64,000 nucleotides of DNA from Flavobacterium sp. GSB-24. GTDB lineage: Bacteria > Bacteroidota > Bacteroidia > Flavobacteriales > Flavobacteriaceae. The translations under genes and the position numbers were made by a program. The stretch is taken from positions 4,898,001 through 4,962,000 of the forward strand of contig NZ_AP027043.1 in assembly GCF_027924665.1 (NCBI RefSeq). Direction: 5' to 3'. The notes under the pieces are model-generated. The model was not told where the DNA came from. It searched no databases and saw only the letters and a list, made by a program, of their open reading frames with translations. Within the stretch, counting starts at the first letter, position 1; every line of letters begins with the position of its first letter. Positions 60,721 through 64,000 of the stretch are shown here, in pieces.

Positions 60721-61239
60721 TTATTTATTCACCGATGTCTTTGGAGCACTAATTATTCCATCATAACTAATTGGCGCTCTATTGTTACTATTTACATTAA
60801 GCGTAGCTGTTCCATTAGAAAAAATACTAAACATTAGATCATAAACATCGTTTTTTCCTCGAACTGTTGCTTTTAAAATGGTATTTTTCTTTTTCTTTTC
60901 AATTTTGATATTCTCAGGTTTTCCTTCAAATTTAATTCCGCCGTCACCATTATACGCAACATTAAATCCGCGTCCAAAAAAAGGAAGATCGCAAGTTGTG
61001 TTTTCTGTATTAAAGTTCAAGAAATAAGTATTGTAATCCAGCTGAATTAATCTTCCACCTTGCGGTGTAACCTTTTGTGCTTCAAAAACAAAATTCTTGG
61101 CATCTAAAAGAGCTTGAATTTCATTTTGCTTTTTTAGTTCTCTTTCTTCCTTTAATTCTTTTTTTGTTTTTTCCTGTGCTGAAACTGAAAAGCTTAAGAG
61201 TGAAAAAATCAGGAACATAACAGATATTTTAGCTTTCAT
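60721..61239 (-). CDS. DUF4251 secreted protein
   Basis: A 172-aa protein with a signal peptide (MKAKISVMFLIFSLLSFSVSAQ), then a charged KKELKEERELKKQNE stretch and the DUF4251 core (IQLDYNTYFLNFNTENTTCDLPFFGRGFNVAYNGDGGIKFEG). The function is unknown; DUF4251 is common in Bacteroidota as a periplasmic or surface-anchored beta-rich domain. Its stop and the META gene start are close (4 bases), so they are probably co-transcribed. Confidence 0.88.
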   Translation of the reverse strand: MKAKISVMFLIFSLLSFSVSAQEKTKKELKEERELKKQNEIQALLDAKNFVFEAQKVTPQGGRLIQLDYNTYFLNFNTENTTCDLPFFGRGFNVAYNGDGGIKFEGKPENIKIEKKKKNTILKATVRGKNDVYDLMFSIFSNGTATLNVNSNNRAPISYDGIISAPKTSVNK

Positions 61240-61243
61240 AGCA

Positions 61244-61681
61244 TTATTTTTTAGTAAAACGCATCATTGCAATATCTCCAGAAATAAAATTTAAAGTTTT
61301 ACCATCATCCGTAATATCGTATGAAGTAATTTTTTGAAGTGTAGACATATAAGTTTGTTCACCTTGTTGTCCGTCCAGACACATCATTTTGGTAACTGCC
61401 ATTGGCTGGGTAAAATCAATTTTATTTCCATTTACAACCAATTTTCCCGTATAAGAATTACAGCTGTTATTGCCCGAAACTTGGTTTTCTTTTGTGTTGA
61501 AAATTATTGTAGGTTTCTTATTTGGGTATAGACCATCAAAAGTAATCTTTGGACCAGTGATATAATTCAGTTCCCAAGTTCCGTCGAGTTTTGAAACTGC
61601 ATCACTTTTTTTACATTTAAAAATATTGCAGGAAAGCAATATTGAACTAAGAAAAACGAGAGTAAAAATCTTTTTAATCAT
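61244..61681 (-). CDS. META-domain (HslJ-like) lipoprotein
   Basis: A 145-aa lipoprotein: MIKKIFTLVFLSSILLSCN has a lipobox cysteine at residue 18. The META domain follows (LDGTWELNYITGPKITFDGLYPNKKPTIIFNTKENQVSGNNSCNSYTGKLVVNG, TQPMAVTKMMCLDGQQ), including the conserved GxxxCNxYxG pattern. In E. coli HslJ gives novobiocin resistance; here the role is unknown. It is the first gene of the minus-strand run with DUF4251 and the helical protein. Confidence 0.9.
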   Translation of the reverse strand: MIKKIFTLVFLSSILLSCNIFKCKKSDAVSKLDGTWELNYITGPKITFDGLYPNKKPTIIFNTKENQVSGNNSCNSYTGKLVVNGNKIDFTQPMAVTKMMCLDGQQGEQTYMSTLQKITSYDITDDGKTLNFISGDIAMMRFTKK

Positions 61682-61895
61682 AATAGTTAAGAATTAAAAA
61701 ATGAGCGAATTAGAGCAGGATGATTTCAGAAACTATTCGTTAAAACCATACGAATTTACGCAATATTTCCGTGTTATGTGCTCAATCGATATTAAATTAT
61801 AACGAATAGTTTGACTTTTTTTTAACTTTTAGAGTTAAGCCATTCCGTTATTTTATGTTAAATTTACTTAATATTTAACTAAAATGCCCATATAT

Positions 61896-62423
61896 ATGAA
61901 AAAACTAATCGTTTCTTTCGCTATAATTACAGCCGTAATTATTGGCTGTAAGACAAATACAAAATCAAGTGATGCAAAAACATTAACAGTTGCATTAGAA
62001 CCAAAAAGCAACAGTAAGGTTACTGGAACTGCTGTTTTTATAGAGAAAAATGGAAAAGTTACTTTTACTGCAAAAATGACTGGACTAGAACCAGGAGTTC
62101 ACGCTATACATATCCATGAAAAAGCAGATTGTAGTGCTGCAGACGGAAGCTCTGCTGGAGGACACTGGAATCCAACTTTTAAAAAACACGGAAAATGGGG
62201 AGTTGGAGAATATCATAAAGGTGATATCGGAAACTTTACTGCAGATGCAAAAGGTAATGGATCGATCACTTTAACTACTGACGAATGGTGCGTTGGATGT
62301 GGAGATTCTAACAAAGATGTTCTTGGCAAAGGTTTAATCGTTCACGCAGGAACAGATGATTTTACAACCCAGCCTACAGGAAATGCCGGCGGAAGAGTTG
62401 CTTGTGCAGGAATCATCAAATAA
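61896..62423 (+). CDS. sodC: Superoxide dismutase [Cu-Zn], lipoprotein
   Basis: Start chosen at the ATG at 61896 (MKKLIVSFAIITAVIIGCK), because the earlier ATG at 61884 only adds MPIY. The signal ends in the lipobox IIGC. Metal ligands: HAIHIHEKADC (Cu HxH, disulfide Cys), SSAGGHWNP (Zn/Cu His), KHGKW, GDIGNFTADAKG (Zn Asp) and LIVHAGTDDF (Cu His). It disproportionates superoxide outside the cytoplasm. It stands alone with a terminator. Confidence 0.95.
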   Translation: MKKLIVSFAIITAVIIGCKTNTKSSDAKTLTVALEPKSNSKVTGTAVFIEKNGKVTFTAKMTGLEPGVHAIHIHEKADCSAADGSSAGGHWNPTFKKHGKWGVGEYHKGDIGNFTADAKGNGSITLTTDEWCVGCGDSNKDVLGKGLIVHAGTDDFTTQPTGNAGGRVACAGIIK

Positions 62424-62431
62424 GAAAATAC

Positions 62432-62467
62432 AATAACCACTATTTTTAACAAAATCTAGTGGTTATT
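62432..62467 (+). terminator. Terminator of sodC
   Basis: AATAACCACTA / TAGTGGTTATT, an 11-bp stem with a 14-base loop, followed by TCATTTT. Confidence 0.8.
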
Positions 62468-62530
62468 TCATTTTAAAATGAATCCTAAAACAAGAAAAAG
62501 ACATAGCTTTGCATTAGCAAAATTAAGTCA

Positions 62531-63733
62531 ATGATTAACCCATCAGCACACGGCTGGATAGATAAGTTTTTTAGTGAACAGAAGTTTTCAGAAGCAATTC
62601 CTTTTGAAACAGTAGAATCGTTTTACTATAAAGTAAGAGAAACGGGATTTATTTATGGTCATATTATTGCTATAGATTCTCAGATTCCGATTCCAATAAA
62701 AGGCTGGTTTAAAACTGAAATTTCTAAAGTAGCTTTACTTAATACACTCTATCATGTTTTTTGTTTAGAGAAAAGAAACTCGGAACCTAAAAATTTCATC
62801 TCAGAAGTTTTAAAGTTTTACAAACAAATGAATCCAGAAGGATTTAACTTGTTTAAAATTTTACTTCCAAAAGATACTCCTTCTCTCTCTCTGGAAAGCA
62901 TTATTGACCAAAGGGTTCAGACGAATGACAGCATCATCAGCAAAAACTTTTCGCATTTGGTAACGAATGCTTTATTGTTTATTGATGTTTTAGCTTTTAG
63001 ACAATATTTGGCTCATGGCGAAATTCCAGAAAAATATCTAAAACGTATTGAAGAAACAGTTCTTGGTATTGTGGGTTTAGCGCTAAAAACTAAAACGGTA
63101 AAATCACAGCACGATGATTTATTAATTAAATTATTCGAAGCTTCTATTCGTTATTCTAAATTCTCTAAAGTTACTGTAGATACTTTAGAAACCTTGCAGT
63201 TAGACTATTTCAGCAACAAATTAGAGCAATATTATTTAATTGATATGGCTGGAATGGCACTTTGGAGTGATGGTGTTGTTGAAAATGAAGAAGCTTATTT
63301 TTTATATTCTTTAGGATCAATGATGGGTGTTACAGATGAATTTACAGCCCAAAGTATTGCAACAACGAACGCTTTTATCACAACTCATAAAAGTAAAATT
63401 CCGTATTTTAATTACTCAAACCCTGTTAAGCATTTTTACGATCAAATGACGCACAGCGTTATAAAATTGATCACAAGAAACAAAAACCGATTGGTAAGGG
63501 AAATTATGCAGAGTAAAGAACTCGTTGTTTTATTAGCATACTCTACAACAAGAGATTTGGATGCAAAGGAAAAAAAGAAAGTCAAAAAACAGCTTTTGGA
63601 CATTTGTAAAACAATTCCATCGCTTACGATATTTTTACTTCCAGGAGGAAGTTTGTTATTACCAATATTAATCAAGTTTATCCCAACAATGCTTCCATCT
63701 GCATTTAACGAAAACTTAGATGAAAATGAATAA
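62531..63733 (+). CDS. LETM1-related protein
   Basis: A 400-aa protein resembling the group labelled LETM1-related biofilm-associated proteins in Flavobacterium. The N-terminal 230 residues are helical (GWIDKFFSEQKFSEAIPFETVESFYY). A TerB-like segment (YYLIDMAGMALWSDGVVENEEAYFLYSLGSMMG) is near residues 235-265. The C-terminal LETM1-like part (KKQLLDICKTIPSLTIFLLPGGSLLLPILIKFIPTMLPSAF) contains a hydrophobic hairpin that could bind membrane. The function is unknown. It has its own terminator. Confidence 0.78.
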   Translation: MINPSAHGWIDKFFSEQKFSEAIPFETVESFYYKVRETGFIYGHIIAIDSQIPIPIKGWFKTEISKVALLNTLYHVFCLEKRNSEPKNFISEVLKFYKQMNPEGFNLFKILLPKDTPSLSLESIIDQRVQTNDSIISKNFSHLVTNALLFIDVLAFRQYLAHGEIPEKYLKRIEETVLGIVGLALKTKTVKSQHDDLLIKLFEASIRYSKFSKVTVDTLETLQLDYFSNKLEQYYLIDMAGMALWSDGVVENEEAYFLYSLGSMMGVTDEFTAQSIATTNAFITTHKSKIPYFNYSNPVKHFYDQMTHSVIKLITRNKNRLVREIMQSKELVVLLAYSTTRDLDAKEKKKVKKQLLDICKTIPSLTIFLLPGGSLLLPILIKFIPTMLPSAFNENLDENE

Positions 63734-63736
63734 AAA

Positions 63737-63760
63737 AAATCGCCCTCAAAAGGGCGATTT
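63737..63760. terminator. Bidirectional terminator between LETM1-like and carbonic anhydrase genes
   Basis: AAATCGCCCT / AGGGCGATTT, a 10-bp stem with a CAAA loop, A run before and T run after, between convergent genes. Confidence 0.9.
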
Positions 63761-63769
63761 TTTTATCTA

Positions 63770-64000
63770 TTAAAGATCTAATTGATAAACTTCGTCTAGT
63801 TCATCATTCGACGCGATATTTACATTTAAATCGGTTACAAAACCTGAATTTAATCCGTAAACCCATCCGTGAAGCATTAAATCCTGACCATTTTTCCATG
63901 CATTTTGTACAATAGAAGTCTTAGCTAAATTGTAAACCTGCTCTTTTGCATTGATTTCAACAAAAGCATTAAAACGTTCTGTTTCGTCCTCAATTGAGTT
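63770..64000 (-). CDS. Beta-carbonic anhydrase, C-terminal part (truncated by window edge)
   Basis: The minus-strand frame is open to the right edge, and the stop TAA is at 63770-63772. The 76 visible codons include EINAKEQVYNLAKTSIVQNAW, NGQDLMLHGWVYGLNSGFV and TDLNVNIASNDELDEVYQL, typical of the C-terminal segment of beta-class carbonic anhydrases (HGWVYxxxxG). The zinc-binding N-terminal part lies outside the window, so activity cannot be judged. It catalyses reversible CO2 hydration. Confidence 0.85.
   Translation of the reverse strand, partial: NSIEDETERFNAFVEINAKEQVYNLAKTSIVQNAWKNGQDLMLHGWVYGLNSGFVTDLNVNIASNDELDEVYQLDL

Overview
The window looks like a chromosomal segment of a Flavobacterium-type Bacteroidota. 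Supporting signs are low GC, several promoters of the Bacteroidota form TTTG-N20/21-TAnnTTTG, a secreted nuclease ending in a type IX secretion (T9SS) sorting domain, an outer-membrane TonB-dependent receptor of the beta-barrel family, a bacillithiol gene (bshB1), and many short inverted-repeat families between genes.

Layout. 0-8 kb: the end of a lactonase, small enzymes and stress-type proteins (GNAT, LOG, AHSA1, DUF1801, 2H phosphoesterase, VOC, SMI1/KNR4), a lipoprotein with an apparent frameshift, and a CPA2 antiporter. 8-20 kb: housekeeping metabolism (serine dehydratase, panB, RluA-type pseudouridine synthase, aldehyde dehydrogenase), a four-helix-bundle gene between inverted repeats, a large hybrid histidine kinase and a zinc metallopeptidase. 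20-32 kb: hairpin repeats, tRNA-His, bshB1, a menaquinone pair (menF-like plus hotdog thioesterase), a beta-helix lipoprotein, the T9SS nuclease and purL. 32-38 kb: TonB-type receptor, fatty-acyl-CoA ligase, DEDDh exonuclease.

38-52 kb is the accessory part. It holds two 31-32-codon genes, each with its own promoter and terminator; a structured leader followed by an 89-aa protein and a degenerate kinase-like protein; a PHP-ATPase (TrlF-like); TatD; and then the most unusual locus. That locus contains the RNA ligase gene rtcB, a 746-aa RING/TerD-like protein, and between 49.36 and 49.76 kb a non-coding array. The array contains a tRNA-Lys(UUU) interrupted in its anticodon stem by 45 nt, and five copies of a 20-nt element GGTCAA-N8-TACTTC. 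In each copy the variable N8 has a complementary partner nearby. A 19-bp palindrome sits at the same place relative to a CTTTG/ATTTG box upstream of rtcB, upstream of the array (twice), and upstream of a 52-codon ORF near 38.8 kb, which suggests one regulon. HD and WYL-domain genes lie next to it. I infer an RNA-repair or RNA-processing system in which RtcB may join or process the tRNA-like transcripts.

52-64 kb: a MarR-type regulator and a fadN-fadA-fadE beta-oxidation cluster, a GH18 chitinase, small secreted proteins (LTxxQ-like, DUF4251, META), lipoprotein Cu/Zn superoxide dismutase, a LETM1-related protein and the 3' end of a beta-carbonic anhydrase gene.
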